A stretch of 61,959 nt of DNA from Acidobacteriota bacterium (GCA_025354885.1 JANXLY010000256.1:1-61959), one strand, 5' to 3'; shown: positions 43,533-52,912, numbered from the stretch's first letter. Translations and numbers: made by a program. Notes: generated by a model not told the origin, from the sequence alone.

Positions 43533-45448
43533 GCCCCACTACCTGGATCTGGTTCCCCGACTGGTGGCTGCACAACCTGGAAACTCTCCAAAGCCAGTTG
43601 CAGGAGCCCACTTTCAATCCCTGGCTCCTGGTCCGTTATGCCCTCCAGGCACTGCTATGCAGCAGCCCCGTCTGGCTGGCTGATTACCTCTTCGGCCTCG
43701 GCCTCCTCCGACTCTTCAAACTAAGACTCAGCGGTGGCTTGAAGTATGCAACAGCGCTAGGCCTCGGCACCGGCTCCGCCGCGCTCGGCATCTTCCTCTT
43801 CGGCAGCTTCGGCCGCCTCACCGGCAAAGGTCTGATCGCCTTCACGCTCTTCGAAGCCATACTCGGCCTCTGGCTCGCCTGGCCCGATCTCCGACTGCCC
43901 AAATGGCGCTGGCGCTACCTCTGCGCGCTCCCCCTGCTCCTCCTCTACATTCCAGACCTCATGCTGCCCGTCCTCGAATATGACAGCACCATGTATCACA
44001 TGTCTGCCGCACGCTTCTACATGCAGCAGCAAAAGATCACCTACCACTCCGGCATCCGTTTCAACGCCCAACCGCACCTGCCCGTAATGCTCTACATGCG
44101 CCAGTGGTGGCTCACTCAGGATGCCAACCTCATCAAGCTGGTCAACCTCCAGTACCTCGCCATGCTCGCCGGACTTTTTGCCTGGCACGCCCGCCGCTAC
44201 CGTATCCGATGGGGCATCCTCGCCGCCTTTGCAATCGTCTTTGGCTCCCCCATCTTCGGATACATCGCTCGTCAGGAATACGCCGACTTTGCCCTCACCG
44301 CCTGGCTCTCCTCCGGCATCGCTCTCCTGCTCGCACGTGGTGGCAGGTCGCAACACAACCGCCTCCTCGCCGCCGGCCTCCTGCTTGGCTTCGCCGGCTC
44401 AAGCAAACTCCAGGGCCTGCTTGTCGTCGCCTGCTTCATCGCCGCAGACGCCCTCATCTTTCTCGGGCAGAAACGCTCCCTCAAGCTCAGCCTCGAGCGG
44501 GGCCTCCTGCTCAGTGCCGGCGTCCTGACAACCGGCATTGGCTGGTGGTTCCGTGGCTGGCATTACACCGGCAGCCCCTTCTACCCTTTCCTCAGCGATT
44601 CCCCCGACGTCAAAGCACTCTTCCAGGTCAACGCCAATTATGGTGTCGGTCGCGACTGGCTCGCCTTCCTCTCCCTCCCCTGGCACATGATCACCGTCCC
44701 CCCGGAAAAATTCGCCGACCTCTTCCGCTTCGGTCCTTCGCTCCTCATCATCCTCACAATCGGCGTCCTCGCACTGTTAAGAAGGCGCACTAAAATCGAC
44801 TTCGCAACCGCCGTTCTCATTACCGGCAGCCTCCTTTTCACACTCTTCTGGTTCCGCACTGGACAAGTCATGCGCTACGAGGCTTGCCTGCTTCCGCTCT
44901 GGGCAATCCTCCTGCTCGCCTCTCTTGCCCGCCTCAATTGGCGCAACCCGATCCTCCCTCTTCTCTGCCTTCCTCTTCTGCTCAGCACCAGCATCCTCAC
45001 CAGCAACCCCATCCGCTACGGCGTTCCGCCTCCCGTCACCTGGCCTGCTACACAGTCGGTCCTCAACGCAGTCCTCCCTTATTACCGCGCCACACAGGCT
45101 GCCTCCCGTGTTGTCGGCAAAAACGACATGGTTTACACCTGGTTCTGCGATGACATCCGCGCTTACGCCCCCGGCAAATCCTACGGCGACTGGTTCGGTG
45201 GCTACACCTACACCTGGCTCGGCAACGTCCACACCGGCACACCCATCAGAGACCCAGCCACTATGATTGCCCGCCTCAAATCCGAAGGCTTCCGCTTCAT
45301 CATCCTCGACCGCCATCGTGCCGCAACTTTCGCCACTATCTACGGCGGAGACTTCCTCCAGTCCGGCATCGTCAAACCCTTTGTAAAAGTTCCCGGTACG
45401 GAAACTGTCTATGACGACGGCAGATACGCCGTCTTTCGTCTAACCTGA
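43529..45448 (+). CDS. GT-C-like integral membrane glycosyltransferase
   Basis: 639 residues, about eleven or more membrane helices. The first large loop has LEYDSTMYHMSAARFY (about 150-165), an acidic motif like the catalytic loop of GT39/GT83 enzymes that use polyprenyl-linked sugars. The C-terminus is a soluble periplasmic domain of about 130 residues (from GVPPPVTWPATQ). Start is a GTG overlapping the GT2 stop. The acceptor is unknown. Confidence 0.75.
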   Translation: MSPTTWIWFPDWWLHNLETLQSQLQEPTFNPWLLVRYALQALLCSSPVWLADYLFGLGLLRLFKLRLSGGLKYATALGLGTGSAALGIFLFGSFGRLTGKGLIAFTLFEAILGLWLAWPDLRLPKWRWRYLCALPLLLLYIPDLMLPVLEYDSTMYHMSAARFYMQQQKITYHSGIRFNAQPHLPVMLYMRQWWLTQDANLIKLVNLQYLAMLAGLFAWHARRYRIRWGILAAFAIVFGSPIFGYIARQEYADFALTAWLSSGIALLLARGGRSQHNRLLAAGLLLGFAGSSKLQGLLVVACFIAADALIFLGQKRSLKLSLERGLLLSAGVLTTGIGWWFRGWHYTGSPFYPFLSDSPDVKALFQVNANYGVGRDWLAFLSLPWHMITVPPEKFADLFRFGPSLLIILTIGVLALLRRRTKIDFATAVLITGSLLFTLFWFRTGQVMRYEACLLPLWAILLLASLARLNWRNPILPLLCLPLLLSTSILTSNPIRYGVPPPVTWPATQSVLNAVLPYYRATQAASRVVGKNDMVYTWFCDDIRAYAPGKSYGDWFGGYTYTWLGNVHTGTPIRDPATMIARLKSEGFRFIILDRHRAATFATIYGGDFLQSGIVKPFVKVPGTETVYDDGRYAVFRLT

Positions 45449-45452
45449 ATAG

Positions 45453-46121
45453 GTGATGAAGCAAAAGTGCATACTCGCCCTGTTGGCCTCCTGCCTGATG
45501 AATTCCTGCGTCAGTGAAAAGGAAAAATCGCCAACGCTGCCTGATGCGAAAATCGAAAAGCTCGTTCCGGACAAAGTGGTCGAGGGTCAGCCCTTTCAAA
45601 CACAACCAAATGGTGCCAGCGCCCTCAGTGTCCTGGGCAGCAACCTCGTCAAAGGCTCGCGTATCAAGTTGAATGGAATGCCCCTGGAAACCGCCTCCGG
45701 AGACGGCTCTGCTCTCGCTGCTCTCGTTCCGTCTGAAATGTTTGCCAAGCCCGGCAACTATATCGTCAGCGTCGAAACTCCCGACGGACGCAGCACTAAC
45801 AACCTCACCTGGATGGTCCTTCCAAAAACCGGCCCCGCTCCAGAAATCCGCACCATCCATCCCGACAATACGGTTGCTGGCAAGGGCTTCAATATCCAAC
45901 CCAACGGCATCTCGGCATTGGGCATGACCGGTGCCAACTTCCTGCCGGGAGCAAAGATCCTCTTCAATGGCAAAGAGCTCGATACCAGTTTCGGCGGTGT
46001 CGACCAATTGGGTGCCATCGTACCCCCAACCGAATTCGCTAAACCAGGCAAAGTTAAGATCACTGTCAAAAATCCGGACGGCAAATTGAGCGCAGCCAAA
46101 GACTTCACCATCTCCAACTGA
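45453..46121 (+). CDS. lipoprotein with two tandem IPT/TIG domains
   Basis: 222 residues (GTG 45453; ATG 45456 equally good). A signal segment ends near a possible lipobox Cys (CLMNSC, about 14-19). Two near-identical domains follow, about 35-115 and 120-222; both contain an (F)N/Q.QPNG.SAL run, an LNG/FNGK.L.T turn and a FAKPG...V..PDG ending, the IPT/TIG immunoglobulin-like signature. It may bind glycans or proteins at the envelope. It sits between two GT-C-like genes, one codon apart. Confidence 0.78.
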   Translation: MMKQKCILALLASCLMNSCVSEKEKSPTLPDAKIEKLVPDKVVEGQPFQTQPNGASALSVLGSNLVKGSRIKLNGMPLETASGDGSALAALVPSEMFAKPGNYIVSVETPDGRSTNNLTWMVLPKTGPAPEIRTIHPDNTVAGKGFNIQPNGISALGMTGANFLPGAKILFNGKELDTSFGGVDQLGAIVPPTEFAKPGKVKITVKNPDGKLSAAKDFTISN

Positions 46122-48001
46122 TGTCGCGATTCAACCCATGGGCTGCGCCCACCATCCTGCTGCTGGCAGTCGTCTTGCTCAGCGCTGCCACCCTTCCCTG
46201 GATTCCTACCCTCGGCCTCGAATACGACGAAGCTCACTTCCTGCCCTCCGCACTTAAAATTGCCAACGGCGCTGAAGAAAAACTCCCCTTGCCCTGGGGC
46301 ATCACCGTGGCCCACAGGCCCATTCCACTCATGACCATGCCCTATGTGGGCGCTCTCGATTCTTTCGTTTACGCCGCCTCCTACCGCCTCTTCGGCGCAA
46401 GCGTCATCGTCTCGCGCACAACCAACCTGCTGCTTGGAATCGCCATCTTCACCCTCGCTTACCTCCTGGCCAGACGCAATGCCGGCATTTGGGCCGGTGC
46501 CTTCACGCTAGTCCTGCTGCTCGCCGACGTCGAACTCGTACTACACATCCCCACCAACTTCGGGCCCCTCCTCCTCCAGCAACTTTTTACACTCGGCGCA
46601 ATTCTTTGCCTCGACTCCTGGTGGCGTGGAGGCAAACGCTGGTACTTCTTTCTCGCCGTGGCGCAACTCGCCCTCGCCTTTCATGAGAAACTCACCTTCC
46701 TCTGGATCCTCAGCTCGCTCGCTGTCGCCATACTCATATTCCATCCCAAGCTGAGCTGGCAGCGCAGTCGCTGGTGGTACACGCCATTCGCTCTACTTTT
46801 AGCCCTCGCAATCCTCAGCCCGATTCTCTACTTTGCCTACGCCGCTCCCGAAGTGATTCTCGGCTTCGGCAAACAAAACACTCGCCTGCCCCTCACTTGG
46901 TCCAGCGTAATATCAGACCGCTGGCAAGCCTTCGACCTGATGCTCCGTGGCACCTGGACCATGGATTTCACTGCCGGTCCCGTTCCACCCAATCTCCACC
47001 GCAGCATCGCGCTCCACCTCCTCTTCTTTGGCGGACTCCTCGCCGCGCTCTGGACCCGCAACAAAATGGCCCTCATTCTCTACACCACGGCCTCAGGGGT
47101 CTGGGCCTGGAATCTCATCTTCCCCGACGCCGGGCGCATGCACCACATCCTCCTCATGGCTCCGCTCTGGCAGGCGGCCTCGGCCATCGCCCTTTGCTCC
47201 CTCTCACTTCCCTTACGCTCCATTGCAGTGCTCACACTCCTCTGGGCGGCTTCTGATGCTGCGCACTGCTACCAGTGGTACATTCCTCGCGTCGCAGCAA
47301 CAGGCGGTATCAATCACTGGAGCAACATGACTGTCGCCGCCACTAAGTGGTTGACCGCCAGGCCCAGCCTTTCGCCAGTCGCAACTTCCTGGGGCATCGC
47401 CCGTCCCGTCTACGTCTTGAGCGGAGGCAAATCCGATCCCTTCGAAGTAAACGTCGACAGCGAACCTGAAGTTGCGAAGACGCTGATCGAGAGAGAGCGG
47501 CAGCTCTGGCTTGTCTCCAGTGTGATGCCCTCCAACGAACAACAATGGCAGCGCGTCGTTACACTTGCCGCCGCTCTTGGCAAATTCCCCAATCAGGTTG
47601 CCAGCTTCCCTTCCCTGGACGGCAAGGTACACATCGCCGCTTACCGTTTCGACCTGCCAGATACTCTTCCATCGAAATGGCTCCCACAGCAGCAGACAGA
47701 ATTTCCCCTCCACCCCAAATGGCAGATCCTCCGCTTCCATCTCGATGGCGTCGCCGATCAGCAACCAGAGAACATCGCCATCCAGTGGCTCGACGCCCAG
47801 GGCCAAATCCTCTGGACCGATTCGCGCCCCTTCGAATGGGTCCCGCACATTCACCCAACTTCCACCTTCGAATTCGGCACAGCTCTTTGGCCAAAAAGCT
47901 TCACCCGAATCCGCAGGCTCACCGGCACCCCAACGAGAGTAAAAATCGAATCCAGCTTGCGCACCGCCAAAATTACCAAAATTGAAATCGGTCTTCCATG
48001 A
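46121..48001 (+). CDS. GT39-like integral membrane glycosyltransferase
   Basis: 626 residues, about ten membrane helices then a soluble C-terminal domain of about 200 residues. The first loop carries LGLEYDEAHFLPSALKI (about 33-49), the acidic GT-C motif, and AHRPIPLMTMPYVG. The ATG overlaps the lipoprotein stop by one base. Polyprenyl-linked sugar donors are expected for the family; acceptor unknown. The next gene overlaps by 4 bp. Confidence 0.78.
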   Translation: MSRFNPWAAPTILLLAVVLLSAATLPWIPTLGLEYDEAHFLPSALKIANGAEEKLPLPWGITVAHRPIPLMTMPYVGALDSFVYAASYRLFGASVIVSRTTNLLLGIAIFTLAYLLARRNAGIWAGAFTLVLLLADVELVLHIPTNFGPLLLQQLFTLGAILCLDSWWRGGKRWYFFLAVAQLALAFHEKLTFLWILSSLAVAILIFHPKLSWQRSRWWYTPFALLLALAILSPILYFAYAAPEVILGFGKQNTRLPLTWSSVISDRWQAFDLMLRGTWTMDFTAGPVPPNLHRSIALHLLFFGGLLAALWTRNKMALILYTTASGVWAWNLIFPDAGRMHHILLMAPLWQAASAIALCSLSLPLRSIAVLTLLWAASDAAHCYQWYIPRVAATGGINHWSNMTVAATKWLTARPSLSPVATSWGIARPVYVLSGGKSDPFEVNVDSEPEVAKTLIERERQLWLVSSVMPSNEQQWQRVVTLAAALGKFPNQVASFPSLDGKVHIAAYRFDLPDTLPSKWLPQQQTEFPLHPKWQILRFHLDGVADQQPENIAIQWLDAQGQILWTDSRPFEWVPHIHPTSTFEFGTALWPKSFTRIRRLTGTPTRVKIESSLRTAKITKIEIGLP

Positions 48002-49953
48002 AACTTGTTCTCCTCCTTGCCTGCTGCGCCCTTAACTCCCTCGCCCAGTGGCAGCCGCTCGAGCAGGCCATCCGGCTCGAAGTCGAAAAGCACCATCTGC
48101 CAGCCCTGTCTCTCGCGATCAGCGATGGCGAAAAAACGATCTACCGTTCCACCGCCGCTTCTGCCACTGATAAGTCCCTCTACCGCGCTGGCTCGATTAC
48201 CAAGCTCTTCACAGCCATCGCCATCCTGCAGCTCGTTGCTGCAGGCAAGCTCGATCTCGACCAACCCGTCACCCTCTACCTCCCCGATCTCAGCTTCAAG
48301 AACTCATTCAACACCCAACCCACCCTGCGACGGCTTCTCTCCCACCGCGCCGGCATTGTCCGCGAACCAGGCAAGGGCCACTACTTCGACCAAACTCCGT
48401 CCACATTGCGCGAAGTAACAACCAGCCTCAATGGCACCAGTCTTGTCTACGCTCCCGGCACCGTTACAAAATACTCAAACGCCGCCTACAGCCTTCTTGG
48501 CGATGTCATCGAAAGAGTCAGCGGATCATCCTACGAAGCTTATTTGCGCCAGCACATCTGGCAACCAATCGGCATGCAGGATACCTATCTTCAGGCCGCC
48601 AAAGTCCCCGCTGGCCTCTTGCCCAAAGCCATCATGTGGACTCTCGACGGCCGCGAATTTCCAGCCCCGGTCTTCGACCTCGGCACAGCTTCCGCCGGCA
48701 ACCTCATCACCTCAACAGAAGATCTCCTTCGTTTCGCCCGCTGGTTGATGCGCAACAAATCATTCGCCGCCATGTCGATCGCTCAAGAAGGTGGCACGCG
48801 CTTCGGCCTCGGCTTCGCCCTCGAAAAATGGGGCGCAGACCAGGTCGTCGGGCATGGCGGCGCGGTCTATGGATTCTCAGCTCTGCTAGAAATCATCCCC
48901 GAACGCAAGTGGGCTGCAGTCGCCTTCGCCGCTAAAGATTCCGTCGATTTCTCACTCCATCCATTGCTCCAGTTTGCCGCCAACCCCACTACTCCTTACA
49001 AGGCCTCCGCAGCCCCCAACCTCCAGGCCCTCAAGGAGCAGGATCCACAACCAGCCGCCTTCCGCTCAAGCGAACTCGGCGAGTATGGCTGGGATTTCAA
49101 CAAGCTCTACATCCTCGAACATGCCGGCAAAATCAATGCCCTCGTCGAGTGGTTCTCTCTTAGCCAGCTCGAACCTCTAGGCAAAGGCCGCTACCGCTTC
49201 CCCGATCAATCCATGTATGCCGGAGAACTCCTCTCGATCGAAGCCGAAGGCCTCCACCTCGGCCCCGTCTGGTTTCCTCGTCTCCCCGAACCAAACCGCA
49301 ATTTCCGCGTCCAAATGCAAAAGTCACTCACCGAACTCCTGCAAATCGCCAAGACCAGTACTCCTCCAGTGCAGCCGCCCGGCCTCAGAGCCCCAGACCT
49401 CGTCAACTTGCGCGCCCTCTCACAAACAATTCATTTCGACATCCGCTATGCCACCAGCAATAACTTCATGGGCACACCCTTGTACTCACAACCCGCTGCC
49501 TGGTTCCAGCGCCCTGCCGCAGAGGCCCTGCTCGCCGCCCATCGCACTCTCAGCGCACAAGGCTTCGGCTTGCTGATCCACGACACTTACCGCCCCTGGC
49601 GTGTCACCAAAATGTTTTGGGAAGCAACTCCAGAAGCGCAACGCAACTTCGTCGCCGACCCTCTAAAAGGTTCCCGCCATAACCGTGGCTGTGCCGTCGA
49701 CCTGTCCATTTACGATCTCAAGTCTGGCCGCCCCGTCGAGATGCCCAGCGGTTACGATGAATTCTCTGATCGCGCTTACCCCGATTATCCCGGCGGCACC
49801 TCACGCCAGCGTTGGTTGCGATCACTCCTGCGAAATGCAATGGAAGAACAGGGCTTTACCGTGAACGACGATGAATGGTGGCACTTCGACTTCCGCGACT
49901 GGAAGCAATATCCAGTCCTGAATCTCAGCTTCGAGCAACTCGGCTCGCACTGA
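47998..49953 (+). CDS. serine hydrolase (class C beta-lactamase/DD-peptidase type) fused to VanX-type dipeptidase
   Basis: 651 residues with a signal peptide (about 1-17). Residues 20-330 form a beta-lactamase-like domain with S66-I-T-K69, Y159-S-N161 and a VGHGGAVYG third motif. After a linker domain, residues about 465-651 match D-Ala-D-Ala dipeptidase (VanX/DdpX): IHDTYRPWR, SRHNRGCAVDLS with the zinc His/Asp, and E626 and H629 in DEWWH. It would process muropeptides in the periplasm. Last gene of the operon; ends convergently with the MFS gene (29-bp overlap). Confidence 0.85.
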   Translation: MKLVLLLACCALNSLAQWQPLEQAIRLEVEKHHLPALSLAISDGEKTIYRSTAASATDKSLYRAGSITKLFTAIAILQLVAAGKLDLDQPVTLYLPDLSFKNSFNTQPTLRRLLSHRAGIVREPGKGHYFDQTPSTLREVTTSLNGTSLVYAPGTVTKYSNAAYSLLGDVIERVSGSSYEAYLRQHIWQPIGMQDTYLQAAKVPAGLLPKAIMWTLDGREFPAPVFDLGTASAGNLITSTEDLLRFARWLMRNKSFAAMSIAQEGGTRFGLGFALEKWGADQVVGHGGAVYGFSALLEIIPERKWAAVAFAAKDSVDFSLHPLLQFAANPTTPYKASAAPNLQALKEQDPQPAAFRSSELGEYGWDFNKLYILEHAGKINALVEWFSLSQLEPLGKGRYRFPDQSMYAGELLSIEAEGLHLGPVWFPRLPEPNRNFRVQMQKSLTELLQIAKTSTPPVQPPGLRAPDLVNLRALSQTIHFDIRYATSNNFMGTPLYSQPAAWFQRPAAEALLAAHRTLSAQGFGLLIHDTYRPWRVTKMFWEATPEAQRNFVADPLKGSRHNRGCAVDLSIYDLKSGRPVEMPSGYDEFSDRAYPDYPGGTSRQRWLRSLLRNAMEEQGFTVNDDEWWHFDFRDWKQYPVLNLSFEQLGSH

Positions 49954-51148
49954 ACTTCGATTCCACCCACAGCAGCAACAGCAGCAGGAATACAAGCAGG
50001 CTGCACCAGAACGGCACCATCATTGCCGCAGCTTCACTCGACCAGTCTGCCCAAAACGCAATCAGCGCAGGTGCAAGAAATCCGCCCAGCATGCCCAACC
50101 CGAAAATCCCGTGAAACAGGCTCGAATGATATTCCCGGAACCGGTCCCCGATTCGCTCTACCAGTAACGGATATACAAACGAGAATCCCAACGCAGACAA
50201 TGCCAGTCCCAACACCGCTCCAAGAAAATTATTCGTACTGCTGAAGACCAGAATCCCCAACCACGACATGGCCGCACTTGCCAGCAACAATCGCCGGTGC
50301 GGAAAATATTGCAATAGCGCTTGTGCAGCAAATCGCCCGCCCAGCAATGCCAGACAGTAAAAACTCAAGAAGTACAATGCCGCCGAAGGGCTCATCCCCG
50401 CCCGCAAAATCAGATGCAGCGCCGCCCACTGCAACACGGATAACTCGGCCGCCGTCTCAAAAAACAGCAACGCCGCAAACAGCACGTGCACAGGGCTTTG
50501 AGATTCCCGAAACACTTCTTTGAAGCCCAAATCGATGATCTCGGTTTCCGCCGGCATCCCACGCCGGTAAAAAAATACCGCTACCCCAACAGGAACCAGA
50601 GCCAGTAGCAGATAGAGCCCATGGAATCCCATCCACGAATAAGAAAGTGCGCTCAGAAGGGCCGGCAAAAACGCTCCTAGCCCCATCAAGCCCCCAGCAA
50701 GATTCACAGTAGCCGCAGGATCTTGCTCATAGAGCCGCCGCAGCAACTGGAATGTCGCCGCCATAATTCCGCCTTGCGCCAGCCCGATCAGGAACAGAGA
50801 AAAGTGCCTCGCAAGCTGTGGCGAAGGTGGGCCGCTAAATTCCACCATCGTCATTCCGATCGAAGCAACTACCATCGACGCAGTCAACAACCGGTGTGCC
50901 CCAAACCTCGCCAAAAAGTATCGGCTCAGCCGCAAAGCCACCAGCACTCCCGCCGCAAAACTCAAAAAGTGCAATCCAATCGCTACATACGGTGGCTGCA
51001 AATGGTACTTCCAGACCGGCAGTGCGGTTCCTGGAATCGAAAGCAGTACTCCAATCAGGAAAAATCCTAGAAACGCCCTCCGATTCGCTTCAGCGAGCGG
51101 TGCTACTGCGACCGGAACCCTTAGGGGCGCTTCTGCTGGCGTTGCCAC
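49925..51148 (-). CDS. MFS transporter
   Basis: 407 residues with twelve predicted helices. The frame is intact, with landmarks YFLARFGAHRLL (motif A-like), GLAQGGIMAATFQLL and FSFVYPLLVERIGDRF. Substrate unclear; the layout resembles sugar or multidrug permeases of the FsrB/fucose type. It overlaps the 3' end of the hydrolase-dipeptidase gene by 29 bp on the opposite strand. Confidence 0.78.
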   Translation of the reverse strand: MATPAEAPLRVPVAVAPLAEANRRAFLGFFLIGVLLSIPGTALPVWKYHLQPPYVAIGLHFLSFAAGVLVALRLSRYFLARFGAHRLLTASMVVASIGMTMVEFSGPPSPQLARHFSLFLIGLAQGGIMAATFQLLRRLYEQDPAATVNLAGGLMGLGAFLPALLSALSYSWMGFHGLYLLLALVPVGVAVFFYRRGMPAETEIIDLGFKEVFRESQSPVHVLFAALLFFETAAELSVLQWAALHLILRAGMSPSAALYFLSFYCLALLGGRFAAQALLQYFPHRRLLLASAAMSWLGILVFSSTNNFLGAVLGLALSALGFSFVYPLLVERIGDRFREYHSSLFHGIFGLGMLGGFLAPALIAFWADWSSEAAAMMVPFWCSLLVFLLLLLLWVESKFSASRVARS

Positions 51149-51284
51149 ACCTAGATTCTAAGCACAATTTCCTGTCTTCCGTGCACTCAGACTTCTTAGA
51201 ATAATCATCCAGTGCAACAGCACTACAACAGAGAGGCTGATAACCTCCATCACCACAATCTGTAGTGCAGTACCTCTTTTTTTC

Positions 51285-51313
51285 TTGACGACTTCTCAAA
51301 TCCAATTTATGAT
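51285..51313 (+). promoter_or_regulatory. strong sigma-70 promoter of a non-coding transcript
   Basis: TTGACG at 51285-51290, a 17-bp spacer and TATGAT at 51308-51313. It faces into a 240-bp region ending in a terminator, with no gene longer than 17 codons. Seen in sequence. Confidence 0.65.
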
Positions 51314-51319
51314 CAGGAC

Positions 51320-51556
51320 ATCACTGACAGTGAGAGACAGTGAGCGACAGAGAGAGGGGGTGGTCCAGTCGAAATGATCAATGCTTGTAAATTAGATGAG
51401 ATCTTGCGTGAGGTGATGGCCTGCTAGCGCAGGCTTGATCTTCGGAGGGCTCCGGCAGTGGTCGGAGTTGTTGCGATTGTAGGCCTGTTGCCTTACGCAC
51501 TATGGGCTTGTAGAATCCCGTTGACTAGCCTCTTGGCCGGTCAACGGGATTTTTTG
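51320..51556 (+). ncRNA. unidentified structured RNA, possibly 6S-like
   Basis: The transcript expected from the 51285 promoter would run about 237 nt to a clear intrinsic terminator. Its core (about 51403-51500) folds into one long interrupted hairpin: GCGTGAGG pairs with CCTTACGC, GGCCT with AGGCC, CGCA with TGCG, and CTCCG with CGGAG at the tip. That rod shape is reminiscent of 6S RNA, but the length and bubble do not fit clearly. A 17-codon ORF begins at ATG 51374. Identity unknown. It lies next to rnpB on the opposite strand. Confidence 0.5.
51514..51556 (+). terminator. intrinsic terminator shared by the ncRNA and rnpB
   Basis: AATCCCGTTGAC (51514-51525), a 14-nt loop and GTCAACGGGATT (51540-51551) form a perfect 12-bp stem followed by six T. 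It ends the plus-strand RNA and lies directly after the 3' end of rnpB on the minus strand, where it has no T run. Confidence 0.85.
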
Positions 51557-51560
51557 CTTC

Positions 51561-51960
51561 TAGCGTCCTTCTTCTGTAAGCCGGTTCCTGTTACGACAAG
51601 ACTTGCGTCCTGCCGCAGGCAATCATTCCTCTAGGCGGCATATTACTACGCCGCTCCAGCAGCCTACCCGGGAGTCATAGCGAGACGGGCCGCCTCTGCT
51701 CCCCTATTTGGCCTTACTCCACGTGGGGTTTTCCCTGCCAGGTCCGATTACTCGGCCTGCGGTGCGCTCTTACCGCACCTTTTCACCCTTACTCCCAACT
51801 TGCGTCAAGAGCGGTACATTTTCTGTGGCACTATCCGTCCAAATCGCTTTGAGCGATCCAGCCCGGCCGTTAGCCGGCACGCCGCCCTGCGGAGACCGGA
51901 CTTTCCTCCCCATCCATCCAACAATGTGAATGAATACGGCGATTGCCCGAAGAAGGACTA
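51561..51960 (-). ncRNA. rnpB: RNase P RNA, bacterial type A
   Basis: On the minus strand the universally conserved blocks are present: GAGGAAAGTCCGG near the 5' end, AGGGTGAAAAGGTGCGGTAA in the middle (P10/P11), the CCCACGTGGAGTAAGG-type block, and a 3' end pairing GAAGAAGG with CCTTCTTC as helix P1. About 400 nt. It is the catalytic RNA of RNase P, which trims tRNA 5' ends. A TACAAT box lies six bases upstream. Useful for placing the organism. Confidence 0.93.
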
Positions 51961-51965
51961 AAGGG

Positions 51966-51971
51966 ATTGTA
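51966..51971 (-). promoter_or_regulatory. -10 box of rnpB
   Basis: TACAAT on the minus strand ends six bases before the predicted 5' end of rnpB. No good -35 match is seen at the right distance. Confidence 0.45.
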
Positions 51972-52180
51972 CCATCGGGCCGATAGACCACTAGTACTAA
52001 ATGAGATCATGCCGCCGCGCTGTCTCAGAGCTAAACCCAAAGAGTCCTATAAGTACTTCACCTGAATCTCATTGAAAACTCAGGTGAATTCAGAATTTCC
52101 TTGCAAGAATTTCGAATTTGTACTAATCTTAGATCTTCACGGGCTATGCCTAAAGTACCGTGACAAACGGAGGAATTTAA

Positions 52181-52894
52181 ATGAAACGCTTTATCTCAAC
52201 AATTTGCCTGCTGGTCGGAGCCTCCGTGGCATCCTACGCAGGCGCCATCACTTCAGCTGCTGGAACAAGTCTGCTCGGCGGAAGCGCCGTTTTGCAGGAT
52301 TTCAACGCCCCTAGCCAATTCCCTGCTGGAGCCTTTACTTCTCTGCCCCAAACGAACTTGTCGGGTGTGAGCATCGTAGCCGCTGCCGGACCGGGCCCAA
52401 ACAACACCGGCTCCAAGGGTGCTGTTAGCTTCGTAACCGCTGGTCAGCAGTACATTACAAACTTTGACACCAGCTTTGGTGGAACTGTCGGTAACGCCCT
52501 CAGCTTCGCCGGTTCACTCACCTTCACCTTTGCAGCGCCGGTTAGCGAATTCTTGATTGATTACGGCGGTAATGCTTCTACCTCCAACACCTTCACGGTA
52601 AATGGCGTAACCACTGCCCTTGCGGTTGGCAATGGCCAAGTCGGCTTTACCTCCGGCTCAGCCAATATCTCGTCAGTCACCTTTAACTTTGTTGGCTCCT
52701 CCTTTTCAGGCCTGACATCCCTCAGCGGAGATGAAGTGCAATTCGACAACCTCCGCACCTTCGGTGCCGGTATCGTGAGCTCCAGCTCTGGTGGTGGTAC
52801 CTCGAGTGGTGGTTCAACAATTCCCGAGCCCTCAACCTACGCCATGATCGGCGCTGGTCTCCTCGCTCTCGGCTACAACCGCCGCAAGCGCTAA
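52181..52894 (+). CDS. PEP-CTERM sorting-domain protein
   Basis: 237 residues with a signal peptide (about 1-20). The mature part is Gly/Ser/Thr-rich with beta-sandwich-like strands (SLTFTFAAPVSEFLIDYGG, VTFNFVGSSF). It ends IPEPSTYAMIGAGLLALG then NRRKR, the PEP-CTERM signal read by exosortase. A Ser/Gly linker (about 203-215) precedes the signal. No exosortase gene is in this window. The ATG follows a GGAGG site; a strong terminator follows the gene. Confidence 0.93.
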   Translation: MKRFISTICLLVGASVASYAGAITSAAGTSLLGGSAVLQDFNAPSQFPAGAFTSLPQTNLSGVSIVAAAGPGPNNTGSKGAVSFVTAGQQYITNFDTSFGGTVGNALSFAGSLTFTFAAPVSEFLIDYGGNASTSNTFTVNGVTTALAVGNGQVGFTSGSANISSVTFNFVGSSFSGLTSLSGDEVQFDNLRTFGAGIVSSSSGGGTSSGGSTIPEPSTYAMIGAGLLALGYNRRKR

Positions 52895-52912
52895 CTCAAT
52901 CAGCTTTTTGTT

